Part shown: piece after piece, positions 25,481 through 34,597 of the stretch
Layout of the letters: each line of letters begins with the position of its first letter
Position numbering within the stretch: the stretch's first letter is position 1
From: an uncultured Porphyromonadaceae bacterium
Lineage (GTDB): Bacteria; Bacteroidota; Bacteroidia; Bacteroidales; Muribaculaceae
Direction of reading: 5' to 3'
NCBI GenBank assembly: GCA_902495075.1
Contig: CABUVO010000011.1
Span: 1-64,000 of the forward strand
DNA: 64,000 nucleotides
Notes under the pieces: generated by a model
The model's input: the letters and a program-made list of their open reading frames with translations, nothing else
Database searches by the model: none
What the model was told of the DNA's origin: nothing
Program-made: the position numbers and the translations under genes

Positions 25481-25783
25481 TTATAAATAAGCTTCCACTT
25501 TTGCATCAAGTGTAGAACCTTCCATTTCGCCGCTGCCACGCCATTTTTCCTCACCATCCTTAAATACGATGAAAGTAGGTATAGACGTCACATCGAGTTC
25601 TTTAGCAAACTCCTCATTCTCATCGATATCAAACTGATAGACATTTGCTCTCCCTTCGAGCAGCGCCTTCACATCAGCCACCACCGGCATCATTCTCTGG
25701 CAATGAGGGCACCAAGACGCATAAAACTCAACCAGCACCACACCCTTATCCTCTTTCAGTTCCTTAATTTTCTGTGTATCCAT
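25481..25783 (-). CDS. Thioredoxin-like protein with CPHC active site
   Basis: This 100-residue cytosolic thioredoxin fold lacks a signal peptide. The active site WCPHC (about 29-33) differs from the classical WCGPC; CPHC is the DsbA-type dipeptide and usually makes the disulfide more oxidising. Other family marks are VLVEFYAS before the site, FDIDENEEFAKELDV and the cis-proline TSIPTFIVFKDG. It lies about 200 bases upstream of the VKOR gene in the same direction and may exchange electrons with it, though it appears cytosolic while VKOR cysteines usually face outward. It may instead serve general thiol homeostasis. Confidence 0.9.
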   Translation of the reverse strand: MDTQKIKELKEDKGVVLVEFYASWCPHCQRMMPVVADVKALLEGRANVYQFDIDENEEFAKELDVTSIPTFIVFKDGEEKWRGSGEMEGSTLDAKVEAYL

Positions 25784-26050
25784 AGCACTAAATTTTTATA
25801 TTTAAGTTTCGCAATAATCATTTGTATCACTTTAACACCATCCCCGTCCCCTTGGTTCATCTCCTCCTCTATGTCTATATACGTCTGTCCCAATGTCTGT
25901 CTCGATGTCTGGCGCCAGCCGGGATGTCTATCCCTGTCTGGATGTCTGGCGAAGCTGGTTGAGTGAAGGCACCTTGGTGCCCCGTATGCCGTCCCTCCCC
26001 TCAATCCCTCCTTCTTCCTTGCATTTTTGATTATGTTAATTATTGTTAAT
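25784..26050. other. Divergent intergenic region between thioredoxin and padR
   Basis: There are about 270 bases with no convincing gene. The middle (25880-25950) has several near-copies of ATGTCTGG/TGTCTGTC separated by short spacers, a loosely repetitive stretch. GGCACCTTGGTGCC near 25968 is a short palindrome. No clear promoter for the thioredoxin gene was found. Confidence 0.4.
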
Positions 26051-26051
26051 T

Positions 26052-26080
26052 TATAGTACTTTGCATTGCATAGTACTATA
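26052..26080 (+). promoter_or_regulatory. Palindromic operator, probable PadR binding site
   Basis: TATAGTAC (26052-26059) and its exact reverse complement GTACTATA (26073-26080) are separated by 13 bases. The pair brackets the -33 TTG of the padR promoter, so a dimer bound here would block RNA polymerase. PadR-family repressors usually bind inverted repeats in their own promoters, so autoregulation of padR-pspC is inferred. Confidence 0.7.
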
Positions 26081-26096
26081 AGAGTTATTACCTTTG
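26065..26096 (+). promoter_or_regulatory. Promoter of padR-pspC
   Basis: ATTG (26065-26068) and TACCTTTG (26089-26096) lie 20 bp apart. The -7 box covers an upstream in-frame TTG (26094), ruling that codon out as a start and supporting ATG at 26118. Confidence 0.75.
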
Positions 26097-26117
26097 CGAC
26101 ATCAAAAAAAACAAATT

Positions 26118-26498
26118 ATGGCTACTAACATCGATAATCTGAAATCTCAGATGCGGAAGGGGATGCTCGAATTTTGCGTGCTGCTTCTGCTGAGCCGTAG
26201 CGATGCCTACGTCTCTGAGATTATATCGCGAATGAAAGACGCGCATCTGATTGTGGTGGAAGGAACCCTCTACCCTCTGCTGACAAGACTCAAAAATGAT
26301 GGATTGCTCAGCTATCGGTGGGAGGAATCACCCTCGGGTCCGCCTCGCAAGTATTATTCCATCACTCCGATGGGATCGCATTTCCTAAATGAGCTGCATC
26401 AGTCATGGTGCGAAATCTCAAAATCCGTTAACCATCTTTTAAATCAAGATCAACAACCAACTCAAGATCAACAACCTCTTAAAACAGACCAATTATGA
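26118..26498 (+). CDS. PadR-family transcriptional regulator
   Basis: The 126-residue winged-helix repressor matches the short PadR subfamily 2. The DNA-binding part contains MRKGMLEFCVLLLLSRSDAY, VSEIISRMKDAHLIVVEGTLYPLLTRLKNDGLL and the wing SGPPRKYYSITPMG (in parts). The C-terminus is short and ends in a Gln/Asp-rich tail (QDQQPTQDQQP). The start is ATG 26118 because the promoter covers the earlier TTG. The stop overlaps the pspC start as ATGA, a strongly coupled pair that is common in Bacteroidetes. Such PadR proteins sense ligands or envelope stress; the signal is unknown here. Confidence 0.9.
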   Translation: MATNIDNLKSQMRKGMLEFCVLLLLSRSDAYVSEIISRMKDAHLIVVEGTLYPLLTRLKNDGLLSYRWEESPSGPPRKYYSITPMGSHFLNELHQSWCEISKSVNHLLNQDQQPTQDQQPLKTDQL

Positions 26499-27532
26499 AA
26501 AAAACATTTCCTGTCAACATAAACGGCAAGGTATTCTATATAGATGAAGATGCCTACGATCTTCTCCAGAACTATCTCAACCAGCTTCGCGCGGCATTCT
26601 CCGGGGCAGAAGGGGATGAAATAGTTAACGATATCGAAAGCCGTATATCCGAACTTTTCGACGAGCAGATAGCATCCGGCGCAAACGCAATTGTTTATAG
26701 CGACGTGAACCGTGTAATCGAGATTATGGGCAAACCCGCCGATATCGGCGACATCAACGAAGCCAACATTCCTCCTCATCCCTATGATGCTGACGCATCA
26801 ACCGCCAACACTTGCGAAGAGCGTCAACCTCGCAAGCGTCTTTACCGCAACCTCAACAACAAGGTTCTCGGCGGAGTATTAGGAGGTCTGGCAACATACC
26901 TCGGCTGGGATGCCAACATCATGCGTCTGTTATATGTAGTGCTATGCTGCGTGACATACGTGTGGCCCTTGACACTCATCTACCTCATCGCATGGATGGT
27001 CATTCCCGCTGCCAACAATCCCCGGCGCGTCCTGGAAATGCAGGGCAACCCCGTCACGGTAGACACCATCGGGCAGGAAGTGCTTTCCTCCACACCCCCT
27101 CCTTTTCAGAGGGCAGCCGACAGCGTGGTTAACATCACCGAAAACGCATTCTCCATTTTAGGAAAATTCCTGATGGGTCTTTTGGGACTTATCGGTTCGG
27201 CGGCTACACTCGTTGCTACAGGTTTCTTCGTCTTCTTCCTCGCGGCATTCATAGCTACAAGCGCATTCGGCAACAACGTTCTTCTTGATGCCTTCGGCTG
27301 GAACATAGCCTACTACTCATCATCCATAGTGCCGATCATCTGCAGTCTGGCATCCATGACCTTCGCACTTTGCTTCATAATCCCCGGTGTAGCCCTTGCA
27401 TGGACGGCAGGATGCGTCCTCTTCAACTATCGCGCAGCTTCGAAGACCACGATGATCGTAGCGGCAATTTTCGAAACGCTCATCATCGTCGCCACCATCA
27501 TCCTCGTCATCTTTGCCAACTACCTCACCTGA
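26495..27532 (+). CDS. PspC-domain membrane protein
   Basis: The 345-residue protein has a soluble N-terminal segment (1-90) with an HAAS-like pattern (EDAYDLLQNYLNQL, EGDEIVNDIESRISELFDEQ). Its PspC domain (about 108-170) shows LYRNLNNKVLGGVLGGLATY, LGWDANIMRLLYV and WPLTLIYLIAWMVIPAA. Four or so further hydrophobic helices follow (about 225-345). PspC proteins act at the inner membrane in envelope stress responses, but this long Bacteroidetes form pairs with PadR rather than PspA/PspF. It is co-transcribed with padR and followed by a strong terminator. Confidence 0.9.
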   Translation: MKKTFPVNINGKVFYIDEDAYDLLQNYLNQLRAAFSGAEGDEIVNDIESRISELFDEQIASGANAIVYSDVNRVIEIMGKPADIGDINEANIPPHPYDADASTANTCEERQPRKRLYRNLNNKVLGGVLGGLATYLGWDANIMRLLYVVLCCVTYVWPLTLIYLIAWMVIPAANNPRRVLEMQGNPVTVDTIGQEVLSSTPPPFQRAADSVVNITENAFSILGKFLMGLLGLIGSAATLVATGFFVFFLAAFIATSAFGNNVLLDAFGWNIAYYSSSIVPIICSLASMTFALCFIIPGVALAWTAGCVLFNYRAASKTTMIVAAIFETLIIVATIILVIFANYLT

Positions 27533-27570
27533 TCTCTATTTTCATAATTGATTTCCATAATCGTCATCCC

Positions 27571-27603
27571 GGCGCGTTGTCTCACCGACAGCGCGCCTTT
27601 TTA
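27571..27603 (+). terminator. Rho-independent terminator after pspC
   Basis: GGCGCGTTGTC (27571-27581) pairs with GACAGCGCGCC (27587-27597) around TCACC, with one mismatch, and TTTTT follows. Confidence 0.9.
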
Positions 27604-27637
27604 TCAATGCAAGAGCCGGAAACTGAAAACTATTTAC

Positions 27638-27645
27638 TATCTTTG
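27638..27645 (+). promoter_or_regulatory. -7 element of fbp
   Basis: TATCTTTG fits the consensus and lies 18 bases before the fbp ATG, implying a very short leader. No TTG is seen at the -33 position. Confidence 0.5.
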
Positions 27646-27663
27646 CAGGATAATTAAGATAGA

Positions 27664-29676
27664 ATGACACCTATATCGAAAAACATAACGGAGACGCGCG
27701 TGGAAAACGACCGTCGTGTGCTGGAACTTCTCGCACAATCTTTCCCGAATATCAGCGCTGCCTCTACCGAAATAATAAACCTTGAGGCGATCCTCAACCT
27801 CCCCAAAGGCACGGAACATTTCGTTGCCGACCTCCACGGCGAGCATGAGGCGTTCCGCCATATCCTGCGCAATGCATCGGGCAATATAAAGCGTAAGGTT
27901 ACAGAGCTTTTCGGCACAACCATGCGCGAACAGGAAATACGCGAGCTCTGCTCTCTGATTTACTACCCGGAGCAGAAACTGCAGATCATCCGCGCTTCCG
28001 AAAGTCAGCTTGCCGATTTCTACAATATCACTCTTCATCGTCTGATACGCGTGTGTCAGTCGGTGTCTTCGAAATATACACGTTCGAAGGTGCGCAAGTC
28101 GCTCCCCAAGGAGTTTGCATATATCATTGAGGAGCTCCTGCATGAATCTCCTTCCGACGATGATAAGCAGGCTTATTTCTCCCGTATTATCGAGACAATA
28201 ATCTCTACCGGGCAAGCTGATGAATTCATCATTGCGCTTTGCAATGTGATACACCGCCTGAGCATCGACCAGCTCCATATCTTGGGCGATATATTCGACC
28301 GAGGTCCTGGTGCCCACATCATCATGGATATTCTCTGCGATTATGGCAGATTCGATATCCAGTGGGGCAATCATGATGCGCTCTGGATGGGCGCGGCAGC
28401 GGGCAACGAATGCTGCATGGCAAACGTGCTGCGTCTATCGCTGCGCTATAACAATATGACGACCCTCGAAGATGGCTACGGCATCAACCTTGTGCCGCTC
28501 GCTACTTTCGCCATGGAGACATATGGCGATGATCCCTGCACTCATTTCCTCCCCCACCTCGCCAACGAGGATGAGAATACCATAAGCGAGAAATCGCGTC
28601 TTCTGATAGCCCGCATGCACAAAGCCATAGCCATCATCCAGTTCAAGCTGGAGGCGCAGATGGCAAAAGCTCATCCGGAATGGAATTTGACCGATCGCGA
28701 TCTTCTCTCAAAAATCAATAAGAATAACGGAACCATCACCATCGACGGGAAGGAGTATCTCCTTAACGATACTAATTTCCCGACTGTTGATCCAGCCGAT
28801 CCGACAGCACTGACTCCCGAAGAGCGTGAGCTCGTGGATAAGCTGCGCCATTCGTTCAGCGTCAGCGACAAACTAATGAAGCATATCGACTGCCTCTTCT
28901 CTAACGGCTGTATGTATGGCATCTATAATTCCAATCTTCTCTTCCACGCTTCGCTGCCGCTCAATGAAGACGGCACTTTGAAGGAGGTTGAGGTTTACGG
29001 CAAAAGATATAAAGGACGCGAGCTTCTCCATAAGATCGGCATGACAATGCGCGAGGCGTTCAACGACGATTCATCCGCTGAGATGCGCAGTTATGCCCGA
29101 GATTTCTTCTGGTATCTATGGTGCGGTCCGGATTCCCCACTGTTCGACAAGTCAAAGATGGCAACATTCGAACGCTATTTCATTGATGATCCGGAGACCC
29201 ATGTAGAGGAAAAGGGATGGTATTTCAAGCTCCGCAACAATGAAGAAATCTGCGACATGATTCTCGATGCTTTCGGAGTGGAAGGTGATCACCGCCACAT
29301 CATCAACGGACACGTGCCGGTGCGTGCCGCCAAGGGTGAAAGCCCAATACGCGCCAACGGCAAGATGATGGTGATCGACGGAGGTTTTGCCAAGGCATAC
29401 CATCGCACCACGGGCATCGCCGGATATACCCTCGTGTTCCACAGCAGCGGTTTCCAGCTCGTGCAGCATGAACCCTTCACATCGGCGGAAGAGGCGGTGC
29501 GTAACGGTTCCGACATTGTATCGACCACACAGATCGTGGAGCTTTCACGCCATCGCATGCGCGTACGCGACACCGACAAGGGCGACGAACTGCAGGCACA
29601 GATCGACGAACTCTCCGAACTCCTCTACGCTTTCCGGCATGGAATAGTGAAGGAGAGACACTATAAGAATGTGTAA
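27664..29676 (+). CDS. fbp: Fructose-1,6-bisphosphatase, class 3
   Basis: The enzyme dephosphorylates fructose 1,6-bisphosphate to fructose 6-phosphate in gluconeogenesis. This is the class 3 type of Firmicutes and Bacteroidetes, with a calcineurin-like metallophosphatase core. The 670 residues show the metal-binding blocks ADLHGEHEAF (about 52-61), LHILGDIFDRGPGAHIIMD, QWGNHDALWMGAAAGN, and the late IINGHVPVRAAKGESPI and GGFAKAYHRTTGIAGYTL. Length and motif order are typical. It is probably monocistronic or co-transcribed with the TPR gene: the fbp stop lies inside a 14-bp duplication that ends at the next start. Confidence 0.96.
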   Translation: MTPISKNITETRVENDRRVLELLAQSFPNISAASTEIINLEAILNLPKGTEHFVADLHGEHEAFRHILRNASGNIKRKVTELFGTTMREQEIRELCSLIYYPEQKLQIIRASESQLADFYNITLHRLIRVCQSVSSKYTRSKVRKSLPKEFAYIIEELLHESPSDDDKQAYFSRIIETIISTGQADEFIIALCNVIHRLSIDQLHILGDIFDRGPGAHIIMDILCDYGRFDIQWGNHDALWMGAAAGNECCMANVLRLSLRYNNMTTLEDGYGINLVPLATFAMETYGDDPCTHFLPHLANEDENTISEKSRLLIARMHKAIAIIQFKLEAQMAKAHPEWNLTDRDLLSKINKNNGTITIDGKEYLLNDTNFPTVDPADPTALTPEERELVDKLRHSFSVSDKLMKHIDCLFSNGCMYGIYNSNLLFHASLPLNEDGTLKEVEVYGKRYKGRELLHKIGMTMREAFNDDSSAEMRSYARDFFWYLWCGPDSPLFDKSKMATFERYFIDDPETHVEEKGWYFKLRNNEEICDMILDAFGVEGDHRHIINGHVPVRAAKGESPIRANGKMMVIDGGFAKAYHRTTGIAGYTLVFHSSGFQLVQHEPFTSAEEAVRNGSDIVSTTQIVELSRHRMRVRDTDKGDELQAQIDELSELLYAFRHGIVKERHYKNV

Positions 29677-29698
29677 TGTTTAATGTGTAATGTTTAAT
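29671..29698 (+). repeat. 14-bp tandem duplication joining fbp stop and TPR-gene start
   Basis: GTGTAATGTTTAAT occurs at 29671-29684 and 29685-29698. The first copy contains the fbp stop codon (TAA 29674-29676) and the second ends within the ATG (29697) of the next gene, so the entire gap is made of the duplicated unit. Confidence 0.9.
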
Positions 29699-32696
29699 GA
29701 ATAGAGTAGTTATTTCGATTATAATGGTGATGATAGCCGCCGGTGCGGCTGCGCAGGTCAGTGCCTCACCGGAGCGTTTCTCCCCTCTTGCGGCAGGATA
29801 TCTCGAACGAGCGCGAACAATGCTCGATGCGGGTAATTATCCCGGTGTGATCGACCAGTTGAAAGACCTCGACACCAAGGGAATCAAACTCAATCCCTCA
29901 GAAAAAGAGGAATATGTCTTCATGCTCGCACGCGCATATTACGAGCGTGGCGATGCGGAATGCGTTACACTCCTCCGCGGATTTGTAAAGGATTATCCCG
30001 CTTCCACCCTCGCATTGGAAGCTCGCCTTTCAATTGCCGACTATTACTTTTTCCATCATCACTGGTCAGAAGCGCTTGTAGAATACAACGATATCGATTT
30101 TGACCGCCTCAACCGCGAGGATCTTGCGCTCTACACCTACCGCCACGCCCTCACCCAGATAAAGACGGGGCACTACACCGAAGCGCGCAAAAGCCTCAAG
30201 GCACTGAAAGACAATCGTCTCTATCGCGAGGCTTACACGTTCTATAATGCATATCTCGATTACATCGATGGTGACTACGACAAGGCTTATGCCGGTTTTT
30301 CGAAGGTGAAAAGCGGTGAAAAGGGACTTGAGGCATCGTATTATCTCACCCAAATCGACTATAGCCGTGGCGAATACGATCGCGTAGCAAACAACGGACA
30401 ACAGCTGTTGCGGTCACTCACGGATCCTGAGCTCGCTCCCGAGCTCAACCGCATCACCGGTCTTAGTTTCTTCAAGCTCGGTGATTACCGGCAAGCCCGA
30501 ACATTCCTCAACCAATACACGTCTCTGTGCGACGGTGAGCCCGCTCCGGATGCGGTATATGCTCTCGGAGTAGCGGATTATAACGATGACGACTATACTC
30601 GCGCGGCGGAAAGATTCGCAACCCTCACCGAACTCAACAATGACCTGGCGCAGAGTGCATGGCTCTATCTCGGACAATGCGATGTGAAGACAGGCAACGA
30701 CGATGCCGCCGCAATGGCTTTCGAGAAAGCAGCCCGCATGGATTATGACCGCAATGTCTCGGAAGTGGCTCTTTACAACTATGTTGCGGCTCTTACCCGC
30801 GGAGGGAAGATACCTTTCTCCTCTTCTGTTGATATGCTTGAGGGTTTCATCAAGCTATACCCCAATTCCGAATACACTCCTAAAGTGGAGGAATATCTCG
30901 CCACTGCCTATTATAACGAGCGCAATTATTCCAAGGCACTTGTGAATATCGAGAAAATCCGTCGTCCGTCAAACGCGGTGCTCGCTGCCAAACAGAAGAT
31001 TCTTTATGAATTAGGCATCGAGGCCATGACCAACGGTCGTCCGGAGGAAGCGTCTTCATACCTGCGCCGCTCACTCGAACTGGCGTCACACGACCGTCAG
31101 CTTGCGGCACAAACCCAGCTTTGGCTTGGTGACGCTGAATATTCGCAGGGAAATTATTCCAAAGCTTCTGCCGCTTACAATACTTTCCTGAAAACGGAGA
31201 AAAATACTTCCAACCGCACATTGGCTCTCTATAACCTTGCTTATTCCGAATATCAGCAGGAGAAATACGCCGCGGCTGCCAAGGAATTTGCCCGAGCTCT
31301 TGATGCCAAACCGGCTCTCCCTACAGCTCTTGCACAGGATGCGGTTATCCGCATGGCAGACTGCCAGTATTATACCGGCGACTATCGCTCTGCGCGCGAT
31401 AACTATGCGCGAGCCAAAGCCAAAAATTCATCTGATGCCGATTATGCGTCATACCGCCATGCGGTGATGCTCGGTCTCGGAGGGGATGTTTCCGGCAAGA
31501 TAAAGGAACTTTCCGAAATGGAAAGTAAGTATCCTGACTCTAAATGGATGCCCAACGCCCTTCTTGAAAAGGCTCTCACATATGAGGCGCTCGACCAGAA
31601 CAGCAAAGCGGCTGAAGTGTTCGACCGTCTTGCATCGCAGTATCCGAAGTCTGTGCAGGCTCGCAAGGCAATGATAAATCTTGCCCTCACTTATTCCAAG
31701 GCGGGAAAGATGGAGCAGGCAGCTGACACATATAAAGAGATTATACGTTCCTGGCCCTCAAGTGAAGAGGCATCTCTCGCCAACGATGACCTCCGCAAGT
31801 ATTACGCTTCACGCGGTGAGTTACCGGAGTATGCGGAATTTCTCCGCAGCGTGCCGGAAGCGCGTCAGCTCGATGCGGGAGAGATGGAGCAGCTGGCGTT
31901 CGACAGTGCCGAGACCGCCTACGCTGAGAATAGCGAGAACATCACCCTCCTTCGCAACTACGTGCGCGATTATCCCGACGGGAAATATCTCGCTCCCGCA
32001 CTTCTCGACATAGCAACCTCGCTCGAGACATCCGGCAAATATGTTGAGGCAGAAGAGATACTTACGCGCCTTGCGGAAGCTCGTCCCCATTCAGTGCAAT
32101 ATCCGGAAGCATTGCTGATGAAGGCAGAGATACTGGAAAACAATATCCCCGGTCGTTCAGGCGAGGCAACTGAAGTTTACAAGGCTCTTGCAAACACGGG
32201 TGAGACAGATTTCCTTGCCGATGCATATGCCGGAATCGCCAGGACTTCCACCATTGATTCCGAAAAAATAGAATATGCACGCCGTGCCCGTGCCAATGGC
32301 GGACTCAGCGCCGATCAGGCTGAGGAGATGCAGCTCATAGAGGCTCAGGCGGCTTTGCGTTCAGGCAACACTTCCGAAGCTCTCTCCATGCTCTCGGAGT
32401 TGGCTTCCAATCCAGCCGGTCTGGCTGGCGCGAAAGCAGCAGTGGAACTCGGTGAATACTATATTGACCGCAAGGATTTCGCCACTGCGGAAAAAACTCT
32501 TCTCGAATTCACCGATGCCGGCACTCCACATGAGTATCAACTTGCAAAGGGATTCATCCTTCTTGCCGATGCCTATAAGGGTCAAGGGAAGCACTATCTT
32601 GCCAAGGAGTATCTCCAGAGTCTTCGCGACAATTATCCCGGCAACGAACCTGAGATTCTCAATGCTATCAATTCACGCCTCAAAGCTCTCAAGTAA
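29697..32696 (+). CDS. Secreted tetratricopeptide-repeat protein
   Basis: The 999-residue protein has a signal peptide (about 1-23) followed almost entirely by TPR and TPR-like helical hairpins, for example ALAAGYLERARTMLDAGNYP-type opening repeats, SWLYLGQ, AAMAFEKAARMDYD, TLALYNLAYSEYQQEKYAAA and ALLEKALTYEALDQNSKAAE. There are at least 15 repeats by eye. It probably acts in the periplasm as a scaffold. The stop overlaps the start of the outer-membrane barrel gene (TAATG), and such TPR-barrel pairs are seen in Bacteroidetes, so the two may work as an envelope complex. No enzymatic domain is seen. Confidence 0.88.
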   Translation: MNRVVISIIMVMIAAGAAAQVSASPERFSPLAAGYLERARTMLDAGNYPGVIDQLKDLDTKGIKLNPSEKEEYVFMLARAYYERGDAECVTLLRGFVKDYPASTLALEARLSIADYYFFHHHWSEALVEYNDIDFDRLNREDLALYTYRHALTQIKTGHYTEARKSLKALKDNRLYREAYTFYNAYLDYIDGDYDKAYAGFSKVKSGEKGLEASYYLTQIDYSRGEYDRVANNGQQLLRSLTDPELAPELNRITGLSFFKLGDYRQARTFLNQYTSLCDGEPAPDAVYALGVADYNDDDYTRAAERFATLTELNNDLAQSAWLYLGQCDVKTGNDDAAAMAFEKAARMDYDRNVSEVALYNYVAALTRGGKIPFSSSVDMLEGFIKLYPNSEYTPKVEEYLATAYYNERNYSKALVNIEKIRRPSNAVLAAKQKILYELGIEAMTNGRPEEASSYLRRSLELASHDRQLAAQTQLWLGDAEYSQGNYSKASAAYNTFLKTEKNTSNRTLALYNLAYSEYQQEKYAAAAKEFARALDAKPALPTALAQDAVIRMADCQYYTGDYRSARDNYARAKAKNSSDADYASYRHAVMLGLGGDVSGKIKELSEMESKYPDSKWMPNALLEKALTYEALDQNSKAAEVFDRLASQYPKSVQARKAMINLALTYSKAGKMEQAADTYKEIIRSWPSSEEASLANDDLRKYYASRGELPEYAEFLRSVPEARQLDAGEMEQLAFDSAETAYAENSENITLLRNYVRDYPDGKYLAPALLDIATSLETSGKYVEAEEILTRLAEARPHSVQYPEALLMKAEILENNIPGRSGEATEVYKALANTGETDFLADAYAGIARTSTIDSEKIEYARRARANGGLSADQAEEMQLIEAQAALRSGNTSEALSMLSELASNPAGLAGAKAAVELGEYYIDRKDFATAEKTLLEFTDAGTPHEYQLAKGFILLADAYKGQGKHYLAKEYLQSLRDNYPGNEPEILNAINSRLKALK

Positions 32697-34561
32697 TGAA
32701 AAAATATATATTTTCAGCACTCGCGGCAGCTGTTGCTCTCCCCGTAGCCGCTCAATATAACCAATCGATCTCCGTTGACGGCAAATATGTGCCTGAGGTG
32801 TTTCGACTCGACCGCATCAACTCTTTCCCCAAACAGGTAAAATTCTCTCTTGAGACCAATCCCCTTTCTTACGATGGCAAAAGCGTGCCTGCCGGGTTTG
32901 CACCCCGACTCCTACCCCTCCCAGCCACAGGTTGGCGCGACACACGCGATTTCTCCGACTCTCGCGGATACCTTGAACTCGGTGCGGGAAGCTGGCTCAA
33001 CTCTACCCTGAGCGCAGGCTATCGGTTCATTGACAACAAGAATACAACTTTCGGAGTGCGTCTGCAGCATAATTCCACCTCCCTCTGGAAACCGGAAGTG
33101 TCGGAACTGATGAAAGACACGAAGATGTATCGCTACGATGAATCTCTCGGTTTCTATGCCTCACACGATTTCGAAGGGAAGGGTCGTTTGCAGGGAGCAA
33201 TTGACTGGCATATCGGCAATTTCAACTACTACGGCTTCAACCCTCATTGGGGAGAATACACTTCGGAGAACGCCCCCAAAACTCCGACGCAGACTCTCAA
33301 CGACATCTCCGCAAGATTCGCATGGCAATCACCCGATAAGTTTGATGCCATAACCTGGAATGCCGGAGTTGGCGTGCGCTATTTCGGATACCGCTCGGCA
33401 TACTCTCCGTTCAAATACATGCTTATCGGTATGCCGGACGATCATCTTGAGATGGCAAGAGCTTCAGGTGGAAGAGAAACAGATATAAATCTCTTCGGAA
33501 GCGTAAATTTCCCAACATCCACAAAATCTGCAATCGGAATAGACATAAATGCCGATATCCTCTTATATCCGCAGGAAGAGATGGATGGAGGATATTGTCC
33601 CGGTCAGCCTGACAATTATGGGATGCTTACCCTCACTCCGTATTATAGTTTCTCCCGCGACAGACTTCTTGTGCGTATCGGTGCCGACATTGATCTCAGC
33701 TTCAACGCCGGAAATGAAGGTGACCGCTATAGCTTTCTGCATATAGCACCTGATGTTAAACTCGATTACCTCGCCGGTCCGGTAGCTTTTTATCTCCACG
33801 CACTCGGTGGAAGCCGTCTCAACACATTGGCTGGCAATTATGAACGCGACTATTATCAGACACCCTATATAGGCTGTTCACGCCCTGTCTATACTCCTCT
33901 TGACGGCAGTCTTGGGGCTACATTCGGTCCCTTCTCCGGCTTCTCGGCGGGTATGGATTTCGCGTTCAGAATATCTCGTGGCGAATATCTCAGCGGATGG
34001 TATCAACAGAAACTAAATTATTATCATGATGCCGCGCCCGGTCTTCCCGAATCAATCTTCGCTGAGAATGCAGAGAGAACACTGACATATAATTATAATC
34101 AAGACCGCACCTGCAACATCCATGGGTTCAGCATCGGGGCTCGCGCTTCATACGATCTCGGCAGCATCATCAAGATAGAGGCTAAAGGAAACTATCAGCC
34201 GCAAAACGGCACCAAAGGATATTTCAACGGTTACGACCGTCCGCGCTGGACAGCCAATATCTCTGCCGAAACCAACCCCTGGAGCACCCTTAAGCTCAAA
34301 CTCGCTTACGATTACCGGGGAGTACGCAACATCTACACAATGGCAAATTATCAGGGTGGACTTATTTCAGATGCGGATGTACTCATTGGCAAACGTCTCC
34401 CCGACATCACATATCTGAATTTCGGTGCATCCTACGGCATAACATCCAATTTTACCGTCTGGGTGCAGGCTGACAATATCCTCAACCGTCATGACGAGCT
34501 TCTCCCCGGTTTGCCGCAGCAGGGAGTGCGTCTTGCAGCAGGTTTCGGAGTCACATTCTAA
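32696..34561 (+). CDS. Outer-membrane beta-barrel protein (TonB-receptor-like, no plug)
   Basis: The 621-residue protein has a signal peptide (KKYIFSALAAAVALPVAAQ). The rest has the alternating pattern of transmembrane beta strands, such as GYLELGAGSWLNSTLSAGYR, FGVRLQHNSTSLWKPEV, FNYYGFNPHWG and FTVWVQADNILNR, and ends in a C-terminal phenylalanine (LAAGFGVTF), the BAM recognition residue. The NILNRHDEL segment resembles the end of TonB-dependent receptors, but there is no plug or TonB box and the length is short. It is translationally coupled to the TPR gene upstream. The cargo or role is unknown. Confidence 0.82.
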   Translation: MKKYIFSALAAAVALPVAAQYNQSISVDGKYVPEVFRLDRINSFPKQVKFSLETNPLSYDGKSVPAGFAPRLLPLPATGWRDTRDFSDSRGYLELGAGSWLNSTLSAGYRFIDNKNTTFGVRLQHNSTSLWKPEVSELMKDTKMYRYDESLGFYASHDFEGKGRLQGAIDWHIGNFNYYGFNPHWGEYTSENAPKTPTQTLNDISARFAWQSPDKFDAITWNAGVGVRYFGYRSAYSPFKYMLIGMPDDHLEMARASGGRETDINLFGSVNFPTSTKSAIGIDINADILLYPQEEMDGGYCPGQPDNYGMLTLTPYYSFSRDRLLVRIGADIDLSFNAGNEGDRYSFLHIAPDVKLDYLAGPVAFYLHALGGSRLNTLAGNYERDYYQTPYIGCSRPVYTPLDGSLGATFGPFSGFSAGMDFAFRISRGEYLSGWYQQKLNYYHDAAPGLPESIFAENAERTLTYNYNQDRTCNIHGFSIGARASYDLGSIIKIEAKGNYQPQNGTKGYFNGYDRPRWTANISAETNPWSTLKLKLAYDYRGVRNIYTMANYQGGLISDADVLIGKRLPDITYLNFGASYGITSNFTVWVQADNILNRHDELLPGLPQQGVRLAAGFGVTF

Positions 34562-34597
34562 AACCAACCTTTCTCCCCGCTTGTTAAATAAGTGAGT

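Noticed and set aside
25756..26004. 82-codon minus-strand ORF upstream of thioredoxin
   Set aside because: It overlaps the thioredoxin start, is low-complexity and has no start signal.
27637..28374. 245-codon minus-strand ORF inside fbp
   Set aside because: Mirror frame of a well-conserved fbp; no family features of its own.
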